A stretch of DNA of 64,000 nucleotides, from positions 1,922,001-1,986,000 of the forward strand of contig NZ_LR134356.1 in NCBI RefSeq assembly GCF_900637195.1, given 5' to 3'. The stretch is from Mycolicibacterium aurum. GTDB lineage: Bacteria; Actinomycetota; Actinomycetes; Mycobacteriales; Mycobacteriaceae. Of this stretch, positions 26,508-35,853 are shown in pieces; within the stretch, counting starts at the first letter, position 1; every line of letters starts with the position of its first letter. The translations under genes and the position numbers were made by a program. The notes beneath the pieces are model-generated. The model did not search any database, was not told where the DNA came from, and saw only the letters and a list, made by a program, of their open reading frames with translations.

Positions 26508-27601
26508 CCAAGAAACTGATGGCGTCGCCGCTGCTGTGGCCCGCGCTGGCGCTGATCGCGCTGCTGGCCGTCAATGTCGTTCTGACTCCCAGCTTCCTGA
26601 GTATCCGCGTCCAGGACGGCCACCTCTTCGGCAGCCTCATCGACATCCTGCGCAACGGCGCACCCACCATGCTGGTGGCCCTCGGCATGACGCTGGTGAT
26701 CGCCTCCCGGGGCATCGACCTCTCCGTCGGTGCGGTCGTCGCCGTCAGTGGTGCGCTGGCCTGCGCCCACATTGCCTCGGCGGCGGACCCGGCCGGCGCG
26801 GGCACCGTCGTCACCGCCATGGGTATCGCTCTCGGTGTCGCCGTGGGACTGGGCCTGTGGAACGGGATGCTGGTGTCGGTCTTCGGTGTTCAGCCGATCA
26901 TCGCGACGTTGGTGCTGATGACGGCCGGCCGGGGTATCGCGCTGCTGATCACCGACGGGCAGATCGTCACGGTCACCAGCGCGCCGTTCAAGGTGCTGGG
27001 CGCCGGCTACGCATTCGGGCTGCCGGTGGCCATCCTGGTCAGCCTGGCGGTGTTCGCCCTGGTCGGACTCCTGACACGGCGCACCGCCCTGGGCATGCTG
27101 CTGGAGTCGGTGGGCATCAACCCCGAGGCCAGCAGGCTCGCCGGGGTGCGCTACCGCTCGATCGTGTTCGCGGTGTACGTCTTCTGCGCACTGTGCGCCG
27201 GTGTCGCCGGTCTGATGATCGCGTCCAACATCTCCGCGGCCGACGCCAACAACGCCGGGCTGTGGATCGAGATGGACGCCATCCTGGCCGTCGTCATCGG
27301 GGGTACCTCGTTACTCGGTGGGCGGTTCAGCCTGACCGGAACGATCCTCGGCGCCTTGATCATCCAGACCCTGACCACCACGGTGTACACCGCGGGCATC
27401 ACCCCCGAGACGACCCTGGTGTTCAAGGCGCTGGTGGTGATCGCCGTGTGTCTGCTGCAGGCGCCCAAGTTCCGGGCAGCGGTGTCCCGGCGCCGCCCGC
27501 GTGGTGCAGGCACCACCCCGGTGCCCGCTGAAGATGCTGCGGCGCAACCTCTGTCGATACCCGAACCCGCATCCGGCACAGCCGTGATGGCGACGAAATG
27601 A
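26504..27601 (+). CDS. ytfT: Furanose ABC transporter permease 1 (YtfT-like)
   Basis: This 365-residue permease has about nine hydrophobic spans and the ribose-permease family motifs VIASRGIDLSVGAVVAVSG and IGGTSLLGGRFSLTGTILGALI. A hydrophilic Pro/Arg-rich tail of about 40 residues closes it. Its ATG overlaps the ATPase stop, and the second permease starts seven bases after it. Two distinct permease genes per importer is the YtfT/YjfF arrangement, unlike the single permease of the leftward system. Confidence 0.9.
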   Translation: MTKKLMASPLLWPALALIALLAVNVVLTPSFLSIRVQDGHLFGSLIDILRNGAPTMLVALGMTLVIASRGIDLSVGAVVAVSGALACAHIASAADPAGAGTVVTAMGIALGVAVGLGLWNGMLVSVFGVQPIIATLVLMTAGRGIALLITDGQIVTVTSAPFKVLGAGYAFGLPVAILVSLAVFALVGLLTRRTALGMLLESVGINPEASRLAGVRYRSIVFAVYVFCALCAGVAGLMIASNISAADANNAGLWIEMDAILAVVIGGTSLLGGRFSLTGTILGALIIQTLTTTVYTAGITPETTLVFKALVVIAVCLLQAPKFRAAVSRRRPRGAGTTPVPAEDAAAQPLSIPEPASGTAVMATK

Positions 27602-27608
27602 GCCGCCC

Positions 27609-28610
27609 ATGAGTACGCAGACCGCGGCGCGCCCACGCGCTGTCGCCACCGAGGTGCTTGCGCGTGCCAGGGGTCGCTACCTGTCCCCGCTGGCCTCCCT
27701 GGTGTTGTTCGTGGCGATGTTCACCGCGGTGATCGCCCGCTACGACTTCGCGAGCCCCGCTCAGGTGTTCCTGAACCTGCTGGTGGACAACGCCTATCTG
27801 GTAGTCCTGGCCGTCGGCATGACGTTCGTGATCCTGACCGGCGGCATCGACCTCAGCGTCGGGTCGGTGGTTGCGCTGTCCACCGTGATCGTCGCCACCA
27901 CACTCCAGGCCGGATGGCCGATGCCATTGGCCGTCGGCACCGTGCTGGTGGTGGGGCCGTTCCTCGGACTGCTGATGGGACTGGTGATCGAGTACTTCGA
28001 CGTCCAGCCGTTCATCGTCACCCTTGCAGGCATGTTCCTGGCGCGCGGGCTGTGCTACGTCATCAGCGTCGACACGCTGCCGATCAACGACCCGGTACTG
28101 CGTGAGGTCGGGCTGAACTATGTGTACCTGTACGAGGACAAGTTCATCCGCTGGACGGTGGTGATCGCGATCGCGGTCGTGGCGATCGCCGCGTACACGC
28201 TGCACCAGACCCGGTTCGGTCGAACGGTGTATGCGGTCGGGGGTAACCGGCAATCGGCACAGTTGATGGGGCTGAGCGCGTCCAGAGCCCGGGTCTCGGT
28301 GTACGCGATCAGCGGCTTGTGCGCGGCGCTGGCGGGATTGCTGCTCGCCGTGCAGAAGCTGTCCGGCTACAGCCTCAACGGCATCGGTCTGGAACTCGAC
28401 GCGATCGCGGCCGCAGTGATTGGCGGTGTGCTTCTCTCCGGCGGCGTGGGATTCGTGCTCGGATCGGTGATCGGCGTGCTCGTGCTCGGCACCATCGGAA
28501 CGTTCGTCACCGCAGCGAACCTCGACTCGTACTGGACCCGGATCATGACCGGGGTGCTGCTCCTGGTATTCGTCCTGGTTCAACGACTAGTGGTGAGGAA
28601 GCCAGGATGA
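27609..28610 (+). CDS. yjfF: Furanose ABC transporter permease 2 (YjfF-like)
   Basis: This 333-residue membrane protein pairs with the preceding permease. The family motif VILTGGIDLSVGSVVALS lies near residue 75 and AVIGGVLLSGGVGFVLGSVIGVLVLG near residue 265. It has about nine or ten predicted spans and a short basic C-terminus. Its TGA overlaps the ATG of the LacI gene. The order binding protein, ATPase, permease, permease is that of E. coli ytfQRT-yjfF. Confidence 0.9.
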   Translation: MSTQTAARPRAVATEVLARARGRYLSPLASLVLFVAMFTAVIARYDFASPAQVFLNLLVDNAYLVVLAVGMTFVILTGGIDLSVGSVVALSTVIVATTLQAGWPMPLAVGTVLVVGPFLGLLMGLVIEYFDVQPFIVTLAGMFLARGLCYVISVDTLPINDPVLREVGLNYVYLYEDKFIRWTVVIAIAVVAIAAYTLHQTRFGRTVYAVGGNRQSAQLMGLSASRARVSVYAISGLCAALAGLLLAVQKLSGYSLNGIGLELDAIAAAVIGGVLLSGGVGFVLGSVIGVLVLGTIGTFVTAANLDSYWTRIMTGVLLLVFVLVQRLVVRKPG

Positions 28611-29635
28611 GCACCCAGCCGAACCAACCGATGGCACCGAAACCGGTCATGGCCGACGTCGCGCGGCTGGCGGGTGTGAGCCATCAGACCGTCTCCCGCG
28701 TGATCAACGGCTCGACCAGCATCCGCCCCGCAACCAAGGCGCGGGTGGAGCAGGCCATCGCCGAACTCGGGTACCGGCCCAACACCGCGGCCCGCGCCCT
28801 GGTGACCCGGCGCTCGGGAATCATCGGGATCGTCGGCACCAACAGTGCCCTGTACGGCCCGTCGAGCATTCAGCGGTCCGTACAGGAGGCCGCCCGCGCT
28901 GCGGGCTACTTCTCCAGCCTGGTTCCACTGGCCGAGGTCACACTCGAGACGCTGCACGATGCGCTGGATCACCTGACCCGGCAATCGGTGGAGGCCATCG
29001 TGATGATCGCCGCCCAGGAGGACGCGCTGGCTGTCGTGCATTCGGCGGATGCCGGCTTGCCGCTGATCGTCGTGGAGGGCGATCTGTCAGGACGCGGGCT
29101 CAGCGTCGGCGTCGACCAGATCGACGGTGCCCGCCAAGCCACCCAGCACCTCATCGATCTCGGACACCGGGCCATCACCCACGTCGCAGGCCCGCTGACC
29201 TGGACCGAGGCCAAAGGCCGCTGCACGGGCTATGAGCAGGCGATGCGAGCCGCGGGACTGACGCCCCGCACGCCCTGCGAAGGGGACTGGACACCGGCCC
29301 GCGGCTACGAGATCGGCCGCGAACTGGCCCGCAGCGGCGACACGACCGCGGTGTTCGTGGCCAACGACCAGATGGCAATCGGGGTTCTGCACGCGCTCGC
29401 CGAGGCCGACCTGTCGGTTCCCGGCGACATCAGCGTCGTCGGGTTCGACGACATCCCCGAAGCCGGCTACCTCAACCCCGCGCTGACGACCATCCGCCAG
29501 GACTTCCACGCCATCGGTCGCCGTGCCATGGACCTCGTGATGGCCACGTTGGACGGCTCGACCACCAGCGTGCCGCTGCTGCCCCCCGAACTCATCGTCC
29601 GTGACAGCACGGCGAGACTGAAGGATTCACCATGA
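28607..29635 (+). CDS. LacI-family transcriptional regulator
   Basis: This 342-residue regulator has an N-terminal LacI helix-turn-helix and hinge (MADVARLAGVSHQTVSRVINGS, about residues 15-36) and a sugar-binding-like effector domain ending in SVVGFDDIPEAGYLNPALTTIRQD. Its ATG overlaps the permease stop and its TGA overlaps the araB start, so it is inside the operon it most likely controls. The three LacI-type palindromes upstream of ytfQ and chvE are its probable targets, which would make it autoregulatory. Arabinose or a phosphorylated intermediate is a reasonable inducer guess. Confidence 0.9.
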   Translation: MSTQPNQPMAPKPVMADVARLAGVSHQTVSRVINGSTSIRPATKARVEQAIAELGYRPNTAARALVTRRSGIIGIVGTNSALYGPSSIQRSVQEAARAAGYFSSLVPLAEVTLETLHDALDHLTRQSVEAIVMIAAQEDALAVVHSADAGLPLIVVEGDLSGRGLSVGVDQIDGARQATQHLIDLGHRAITHVAGPLTWTEAKGRCTGYEQAMRAAGLTPRTPCEGDWTPARGYEIGRELARSGDTTAVFVANDQMAIGVLHALAEADLSVPGDISVVGFDDIPEAGYLNPALTTIRQDFHAIGRRAMDLVMATLDGSTTSVPLLPPELIVRDSTARLKDSP

Positions 29636-31299
29636 GTAACGAGAAGTACACCGTGGGAGTCGATTTCGGCACCCTTTCCGGGCGCGCACTGGTGGTGCGG
29701 GTCAGTGACGGCCATGAGCTCGCCAGCGCAGAACACGTCTACGAGCACGGCGTCATCACCGATGCGCTGCCCGGTAGCCCCGTTCGGCTGCCCGCGCAGT
29801 GGGCGTTGCAGGTGCCCGCCGACTACATCGAGGTGCTGCGCACCGCGGTGCCGCAGGCAGTCGCCGACGCCGGCATCGACCCGTCCGATGTGATCGGCAT
29901 CGGCACCGACTTCACCGCCTGCACCATGGTGCCCGTCCGCAGTGACGGGACGCCGCTGTGCGAACTCGACGGATTCGGCGACCGGCCACACGCCTATGTC
30001 AAGCTGTGGCGCCACCATTCTCCGCAGCTGCAGGCGGACCGCATCAATGCCGTTGCCGCCCAACGCAACGAGTTCTGGCTGCCGCGCTACGGCGGCCTGA
30101 TCTCCAGCGAGTGGGAGTTCGCGAAGGCCTTGGAGATCTTCGACGAGGACCCGCAGGTGTATCAGGCGATGGATCACTTCGTGGAGGCAGCCGACTGGAT
30201 CGTCTGGCAGCTGTCGGGCACCTATGTCCGCAACGCGTGCACCGCCGGGTACAAGGGCATCCGGCAGGACGACCGGTATCCGTCACCGGAGTTCCTCGCC
30301 GAGGTGCGCCCCGGATTCGCCGACTTCGTCGCCGAGAAGCTGGATCACCGGATCGGCCGCCTCGGTGAACGGGCCGGGACATTGACCCCGCAGGCTGCGC
30401 AGTGGACCGGATTGCCGGAGGGAATTCCCGTCGCGGTGGGCAATGTCGATGCGCATGTCACGGTCGCCGCCGCCGACGCGATGGAGCCGGGACATCTCGT
30501 GGCGATCATGGGAACGTCGACCTGCCATGTGATGAATTCCGATGTCCTGCGCGAAGTCCCCGGCATGTGCGGTGTGGTCCGCGGCGGGATCTGCGAAGGC
30601 AGCTGGGGTTACGAGGCCGGCCAGTCCGGGGTGGGGGACATCTTCGGCTGGTTCGTGGACAATTGTGTCCCCGAGAGCTATCAGATCGAAGCCCGCCGCC
30701 GCGGCCTGTCGCTGCACGAGCATCTCACCGAGCTCGCCGGCCGCCAACGCGTCGGCGAACACGGACTGGTGGCCCTGGACTGGCACAGTGGAAACCGTTC
30801 GGTGCTGGTCGATCACGAACTCTCCGGTGTCATGATCGGGCAGACCCTGGCCACCACCTGTGTCGACATGTACCGGGCACTACTGGAGGCCACCGCGTTC
30901 GGCACCAGGATGATCGTCGAGACCTTCTCCGACAGTGGCGTACCCGTCACCGAACTGGTGGTCGCCGGCGGTCTGCTCAAGAACCACCTCCTGATGCAGA
31001 TCTACGCCGATGCGGTCGGGCTGCCGCTGTCGGTCGTGCCCTCTGCCCAGGCGCCGGCGCTGGGGTCGGCCATTCACGCCGCCGCGGCCGCAGGCGCATT
31101 CACTGACGTCCGCGCCGCCGCAGCACAGATGGGCACGCGGACGCGCAACGCCTACACCCCGATTCCGGACAACGTTGCGGCCTATGACCGGCTTTACCGC
31201 GAGTACGTGGCGGCCTACGAGTGGTTCGGCCGCGGTAACCAGATGATGCGCAGACTCCGCCGCGTCGGAGCACGAGAAACCGTGGGAGCCACGTCATGA
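29632..31299 (+). CDS. araB: Ribulokinase
   Basis: This 555-residue FGGY-family kinase phosphorylates L-ribulose. It begins YTVGVDFGTLSGRALVVRV, the phosphate-binding motif of the family, and has GIGTDFTACTMVPV near residue 90 and the conserved VVAGGLLKNHLLMQIYAD near residue 445. Length matches bacterial AraB. It is coupled to the LacI gene upstream and araD downstream by four-base overlaps. With araA and araD it completes the isomerase route from L-arabinose to D-xylulose-5-phosphate. Confidence 0.95.
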   Translation: MSNEKYTVGVDFGTLSGRALVVRVSDGHELASAEHVYEHGVITDALPGSPVRLPAQWALQVPADYIEVLRTAVPQAVADAGIDPSDVIGIGTDFTACTMVPVRSDGTPLCELDGFGDRPHAYVKLWRHHSPQLQADRINAVAAQRNEFWLPRYGGLISSEWEFAKALEIFDEDPQVYQAMDHFVEAADWIVWQLSGTYVRNACTAGYKGIRQDDRYPSPEFLAEVRPGFADFVAEKLDHRIGRLGERAGTLTPQAAQWTGLPEGIPVAVGNVDAHVTVAAADAMEPGHLVAIMGTSTCHVMNSDVLREVPGMCGVVRGGICEGSWGYEAGQSGVGDIFGWFVDNCVPESYQIEARRRGLSLHEHLTELAGRQRVGEHGLVALDWHSGNRSVLVDHELSGVMIGQTLATTCVDMYRALLEATAFGTRMIVETFSDSGVPVTELVVAGGLLKNHLLMQIYADAVGLPLSVVPSAQAPALGSAIHAAAAAGAFTDVRAAAAQMGTRTRNAYTPIPDNVAAYDRLYREYVAAYEWFGRGNQMMRRLRRVGARETVGATS

Positions 31300-32009
31300 C
31301 CATCACCTCCGATGTCGACCACGTGATCGCCGCGCTGCGCCGACAGGTCTGCGATCTGCACCGGCATCTGACCCGTTACGAGCTTGTCATCTGGACCGCA
31401 GGCAACGTCTCGGCCCGGGTTCCCGATCGCGATCTGCTGGTGATCAAACCATCGGGGATCGACTACGACTCGATGACCGCTGACGACATGGTGGTGTGCG
31501 ACCTGTACGGCAACCTCGTCGACGGAGCGCTTTCGCCGTCGTCGGATACCGCCGCCCACGCCTACGTGTACCGCCACATGCCCGAGGTGGGTGGAGTGGT
31601 GCACACCCACTCCACCTATGCCACCGCGTGGGCTGCTCGCGCAGAACCGATACCGTGCGTGCTCACGATGGCGGCCGACGAGTTCGGCGGGGAGATCCCG
31701 GTCGGTCCCTTCGCGCTCATCGGCGACGACTCCATCGGCCGCGGGATCGTAGAAACGCTGCGGGACAGTCGATCTCCTGCTGTGCTGATGCGTAACCACG
31801 GACCGTTCACCATCGGCCCCACCGCGCGGGCCGCCGTCAAGGCGGCCGTCATGGTCGAGGATGTGGCGCGCACCGTGCACATCAGTCGGCAACTCGGTCC
31901 CGCATCGACCATCGACGCCGCCGATGTCACCGCGCTGTTCGAGCGATATCAGAACGTGTACGGCCAGACCGTCGGCACGACGACACCCTCCGAGGAGAGC
32001 ACGCGATGA
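31296..32009 (+). CDS. araD: L-ribulose-5-phosphate 4-epimerase
   Basis: This 237-residue class II aldolase-fold enzyme converts L-ribulose-5-phosphate to D-xylulose-5-phosphate. Visible features are [21 protein letters not shown] near residues 32-50, the metal-binding [11 protein letters not shown] near residue 107, and [13 protein letters not shown] near residue 165. The start overlaps the araB stop and its stop overlaps the araA ATG. It is close to the 231 residues of E. coli AraD. Confidence 0.93.
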   Translation: MTITSDVDHVIAALRRQVCDLHRHLTRYELVIWTAGNVSARVPDRDLLVIKPSGIDYDSMTADDMVVCDLYGNLVDGALSPSSDTAAHAYVYRHMPEVGGVVHTHSTYATAWAARAEPIPCVLTMAADEFGGEIPVGPFALIGDDSIGRGIVETLRDSRSPAVLMRNHGPFTIGPTARAAVKAAVMVEDVARTVHISRQLGPASTIDAADVTALFERYQNVYGQTVGTTTPSEESTR

Positions 32010-33517
32010 TCGCTTCCCGACTCGTCACCAGCCAGATCTGGCTGATCACGGGTAGCCAGTCCATGTACGGGCAGGACATCCTGGACCAGGTCGCCGACCA
32101 GTCGCGGCAGATCGCCGAACGCCTGGACGGCAGCACGGAGATCCCGGTGGAGGTGCGATGGATGCCGGTGGTCACCGACGCCGACTCGATCGCGCGGGTG
32201 CTCAGCGATGCGAACACCTCGACCGAATGCATCGGCGTGATCGCCTGGATGCACACATTCTCGCCGGCCAAGATGTGGATCCGCGGCCTCAAGGTGCTCC
32301 AGAAGCCGCTGCTGCATCTGCACACGCAGTTCGGTGTCGAGTTGCCCTGGAGCACCATCGACATGGACTTCATGAACCTGAACCAGGCCGCACACGGCGA
32401 CCGCGAGTTCGGCTACATCCAGTCACGGCTGTCGTTTCCGCGCAAGACCATTGCCGGGCACGTCAGCGATCCCGACACCCGTCGGCGGATCGGATCGTGG
32501 GTGCGGGCGGCGCTGGGACGCGCCGAGCAATCGGCGCTCAAGGTGGCCCGGTTCGGCGACAACATGCGCGGCGTCGCTGTCACCGAGGGTGACAAGGTGG
32601 AGGCCGAAGCCCACTTCGGGGTATCGGTGGACACCTACGGTGTCAACGATCTGGTGGACGTCGTGGACCAGATCCGGCCGGCCGAGGTCGACAAGCTCGT
32701 CCGCGAGTACGAGCACACCTACCGCGTGGCCGCCGAGCTGCTTCCCGGCGGGGACCGGCACACCTCGTTGCGGCATGGCGCCCAGATCGAACTCGGTCTG
32801 CGGAAGTTCCTCCAGGATGGCGGATTCCATGCCTTCACCACCAACTTCGAGGACCTCGGTGGCCTGCGTCAGCTCCCCGGTCTGGCGGTGCAGCGGCTGA
32901 TGGCCGACGGTTACGGTTTCGGCGGCGAGGGCGACTGGAAGACCGCCGTGATGCTGCGCACCGTGAAGGTGATGGCCGAGGGGCTTCCCGGTGGCACATC
33001 GTTCATGGAGGACTACACCTACGACCTCACGCCGGGCCGGGAACGCATTCTGGGTGCGCACATGCTGGAGGTCTGCCCGAGCATCGCCGAAGGGACCCCG
33101 ACGCTCGAAGTGCATCCGTTGGCGATCGGTGGTCGCGAAGACCCCGTCCGGCTGCGCTTCGTGGCGGCACCAGCCGACGCGGTGATCATCGGCATCTGTG
33201 ACATGGGTGCGCGATTTCGACTGGTGGCCAACGAAGTTCGCGTCGTCGAGCCGAATGCCGAATTGCCGAGGCTGCCGGTAGCGTGCGCTGTGTGGGAACC
33301 TCTGCCGTCCTGGTCCACCTCGGCGGAGGCCTGGTTGATGGCGGGTGCGCCGCACCACACGGTGATGTCCACAGCGATCACGACCGAGACGATCGACGAC
33401 TTGGCCGTGATGACCGACACCGAACTTCTCATCATCGACGCCGCGACGACGGTGCGCGGCTTCCAGCACGAACTGAAGTGGAACGACGTCTACCACCATG
33501 TCGCCGCGGGACTCTGA
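32006..33517 (+). CDS. araA: L-arabinose isomerase
   Basis: This 503-residue enzyme interconverts L-arabinose and L-ribulose. It shows [19 protein letters not shown] at the N-terminus, [25 protein letters not shown] around residue 115, and [21 protein letters not shown] near residue 285, all typical of AraA including active-site Glu and His residues. Length matches the E. coli enzyme. It ends the araBDA cassette; the dehydrogenase gene follows 15 bases later. Confidence 0.95.
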   Translation: MIASRLVTSQIWLITGSQSMYGQDILDQVADQSRQIAERLDGSTEIPVEVRWMPVVTDADSIARVLSDANTSTECIGVIAWMHTFSPAKMWIRGLKVLQKPLLHLHTQFGVELPWSTIDMDFMNLNQAAHGDREFGYIQSRLSFPRKTIAGHVSDPDTRRRIGSWVRAALGRAEQSALKVARFGDNMRGVAVTEGDKVEAEAHFGVSVDTYGVNDLVDVVDQIRPAEVDKLVREYEHTYRVAAELLPGGDRHTSLRHGAQIELGLRKFLQDGGFHAFTTNFEDLGGLRQLPGLAVQRLMADGYGFGGEGDWKTAVMLRTVKVMAEGLPGGTSFMEDYTYDLTPGRERILGAHMLEVCPSIAEGTPTLEVHPLAIGGREDPVRLRFVAAPADAVIIGICDMGARFRLVANEVRVVEPNAELPRLPVACAVWEPLPSWSTSAEAWLMAGAPHHTVMSTAITTETIDDLAVMTDTELLIIDAATTVRGFQHELKWNDVYHHVAAGL

Positions 33518-33532
33518 ACAGGCTGCGGACCG

Positions 33533-34543
33533 ATGATCGCCGCGCGGCTGCACGCCATCGGTGACCTGCGTGTGGCCACCGAACCGGACCCGGACGATGC
33601 CCCACCCGGCTGGTCGCTTCTCGCCGTGACGTCGGTGGGCATCTGCGGCTCCGATCTGCACTGGTTCACCGACGGCGGGATCGGCGAGAACCGGATCGAG
33701 CGCCCTGTCGTGCCCGGGCACGAATTCGCCGCCGTCGCGCTCAGCGGCCCGTACGCCGGGCGCCGGGTGGCCGTGGACCCGGCCATCCCGTGCGAGACCT
33801 GTGAGATGTGCCTCTCCGAATACCACAATCTCTGCCCGACAGTGGAATTCGCCGGCCACGGCAGTCTCGACGGCGCGCTGCAGGAACGGATGCGGTGGCC
33901 GGATCAGCTGCTGCATCCGCTGCCCGATCACCTCAGCGACGACGCCGGCGCACTACTCGAGCCGCTGGGCGTCGCTCTGCACGCCGTCGCGGTCAGCCAC
34001 CTGCGGCCCGGGGCCGACGTGCTGGTGGTGGGTGCGGGACCGATCGGAGTCTTGACCGCGCAGGTCGCGCACCGGTCCGGTGCCCGCCGCGTCTTCGTCG
34101 TGGAGCCCCTCGAACACCGCAGACGCACCGCACTGCAGTGCGGGGCCGACGCGGCCTTCCCCGCCGAGGACGGAGCCGCGGCGGTGATGGATGCGACAGG
34201 GGGGCGCGGTGTCGATGTTGCGATCGAGATGGCCGGAACCGACGCCGCGATCGCCACGGCCGTGGCCGCCAGCCGGCCGGGCGCACGCATCGCCCTCGGC
34301 GGTATCCCGTCGCAGGACCTTTCCGCGTTCTCCGCCGCGCCGGCTCGCCGGAAGGGACTCACCTTCGCCATGGTGCGGCGGATGAACGGGACCTACCCAC
34401 GGGCGATCGAACTTGCCGGCGGCAGTATGGAGCTCGATTCGCTGGTCAGTCAACGCTATCCACTGTCCGACGCCGCCACCGCGTTCACTTCGGCCGCCAG
34501 TCGGGACGGCGACAAGGTCGTGGTGTCCGTGTCGTGCAGTTGA
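33533..34543 (+). CDS. Zinc-dependent alcohol/polyol dehydrogenase
   Basis: This 336-residue medium-chain dehydrogenase is closest in pattern to L-idonate/sorbitol dehydrogenases. The catalytic zinc region is GICGSDLHWF and GHEFAAV. The structural zinc cysteines appear as CETCEMCLSEYHNLC near residue 86, and the NAD-binding loop is VVGAGPIGVLTA. It lies 15 bases after araA and may be co-transcribed. It could oxidise a sugar or polyol taken up by the island's importers, for example L-arabinitol or galactitol. The substrate is not determinable. Confidence 0.85.
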   Translation: MIAARLHAIGDLRVATEPDPDDAPPGWSLLAVTSVGICGSDLHWFTDGGIGENRIERPVVPGHEFAAVALSGPYAGRRVAVDPAIPCETCEMCLSEYHNLCPTVEFAGHGSLDGALQERMRWPDQLLHPLPDHLSDDAGALLEPLGVALHAVAVSHLRPGADVLVVGAGPIGVLTAQVAHRSGARRVFVVEPLEHRRRTALQCGADAAFPAEDGAAAVMDATGGRGVDVAIEMAGTDAAIATAVAASRPGARIALGGIPSQDLSAFSAAPARRKGLTFAMVRRMNGTYPRAIELAGGSMELDSLVSQRYPLSDAATAFTSAASRDGDKVVVSVSCS

Positions 34544-34559
34544 GTGCGCCAGGCGGCCG

Positions 34560-35735
34560 TCAGCGGCGGCTGAACGTCACCGGGATCGACGTCGGAGACC
34601 GGAACGGCTGACCGTAGATGTGCGGGTCGCCGTCGGTGAGCAGCTGGATGTCGGACAGGCGGGTCAGCAGGGTCTCGCACGCCACCCGGGTTTCCATCCG
34701 CGCCAGGTGCAGCCCCATGCAGGTGTGTTCGCCGGCGGCAAAGGACAGGTGTGGCACCCGTTTCCGGAAGATGTCGAACTCTTCTGCGCGTTCCCAGCGT
34801 CGCTCGTCGCGATTGGCCGAGCCGATGCACACGTCGATCACCGAGCCTGCCGGGATCGGCACCCCGTCCACCTCGGTGTCCTCGTTGGCGAAGCGCTGCA
34901 CCGTGGTCAACGGCGTCTCATACCGCAGCGCTTCCTCGATGGCGGGTCCGATCAGTCCGTGATCGGCGGCGACGGCGTCGAATTGGTCGCGGTGGGTGAG
35001 GAGAAGATAGAGCAGATTCCCCGACGACCGGTAGGTCGTCTCGAGTCCGGCCGGCAACAACAGGCGCAGGAACGAGAAGATCGCTTCGTCGGTGAGGCGC
35101 TCACCATCGATCTCGGCCGAGACCAGGTCGCCGATGATGTCCTCGGTGGGCGCCGACCGCCGCTTCTCGATCTGGGTGAGAAAGTAGTCCTTGAGCGCGG
35201 CGGAGGCTTCGAATGCGCGCTTGTATTTGACGGTGTAGCTGATGAGTTCGACCGCGCGTCTGCGGAACCACGGCAGGTCTTCTTCGGGGAGCCCGAGGAG
35301 TCGGGAGATGACCCGGGTAGGGAACTCGAAGGTGAAGTCGCGCACCAGGTCGGCGCTGCCGTCGGAGATGAACTCGTCGATCAGCCCGTCGACGACGGGC
35401 CGGACGATCTCGGGCTCCCACCGGGCCAGCGACCGTGACTTGAACGCCGCGGAGACAAGGTTGCGGTGCTCCCAGTGCCGCTTTCCCTCCATCGCCAGGA
35501 TCGTCGGACCGATGAACATACCTATGGTCGCGTCGTAGATCGTGGAATTGAATGCCTTCCCATCCCGGAACACCCGGTTGACGGCATCGAATGACACCGC
35601 TGCGTAGAGGTTCTCGGGCTTCAGCGAATCCGGTGTCTTCGACCAGTCCATCACCGATCCGCGGAAGACACCGCCGTCGGCGCGGCGCCTCGCGAACATC
35701 GGATAGGGATCGCGCAGATCGATGGGCCCGTCCAT
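34560..35735 (-). CDS. Cytochrome P450
   Basis: This 391-residue P450 has the I-helix motif PAGLETTYRSS, the ExxR motif EEALRYE, and the haem-binding FAAGEHTCMG with the Cys ligand near residue 337. I favour the ATG at 35735, preceded by AGAGGA seven bases away; an ATG at 35762 (nine more residues) would start only seven bases from operator copy C and lacks a ribosome site. It is divergent from an aldehyde dehydrogenase. It probably hydroxylates the hydrophobic substrate of the catabolic regulon, using a ferredoxin encoded elsewhere. Confidence 0.88.
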   Translation of the reverse strand: MDGPIDLRDPYPMFARRRADGGVFRGSVMDWSKTPDSLKPENLYAAVSFDAVNRVFRDGKAFNSTIYDATIGMFIGPTILAMEGKRHWEHRNLVSAAFKSRSLARWEPEIVRPVVDGLIDEFISDGSADLVRDFTFEFPTRVISRLLGLPEEDLPWFRRRAVELISYTVKYKRAFEASAALKDYFLTQIEKRRSAPTEDIIGDLVSAEIDGERLTDEAIFSFLRLLLPAGLETTYRSSGNLLYLLLTHRDQFDAVAADHGLIGPAIEEALRYETPLTTVQRFANEDTEVDGVPIPAGSVIDVCIGSANRDERRWERAEEFDIFRKRVPHLSFAAGEHTCMGLHLARMETRVACETLLTRLSDIQLLTDGDPHIYGQPFRSPTSIPVTFSRR

Positions 35736-35769
35736 CGCGACGTCCTCTACCGGAGTGTTCATGTGAGTA

Positions 35770-35786
35770 ACTGTAATGCTTACAGT
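35770..35786. promoter_or_regulatory. Candidate TetR-type operator, copy C
   Basis: ACTGTAATGCTTACAGT is a perfect seven-base inverted repeat around TGC. It lies between the divergent P450 and aldehyde dehydrogenase genes. A second partial copy, ACTGTACAGAACTGTTA, begins six bases downstream at 35793 and may add a half-site. Confidence 0.8.
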
Positions 35787-35853
35787 AATGGACTGTACAG
35801 AACTGTTATGGTGGCCATGACCGCAGGCCGGTGTCCGCAGGGAAGGATCGCAG

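Noticed and set aside
32423..33931. Long minus-strand frame opposite araA and the zinc dehydrogenase
   Set aside because: Shadow of two confidently identified genes.
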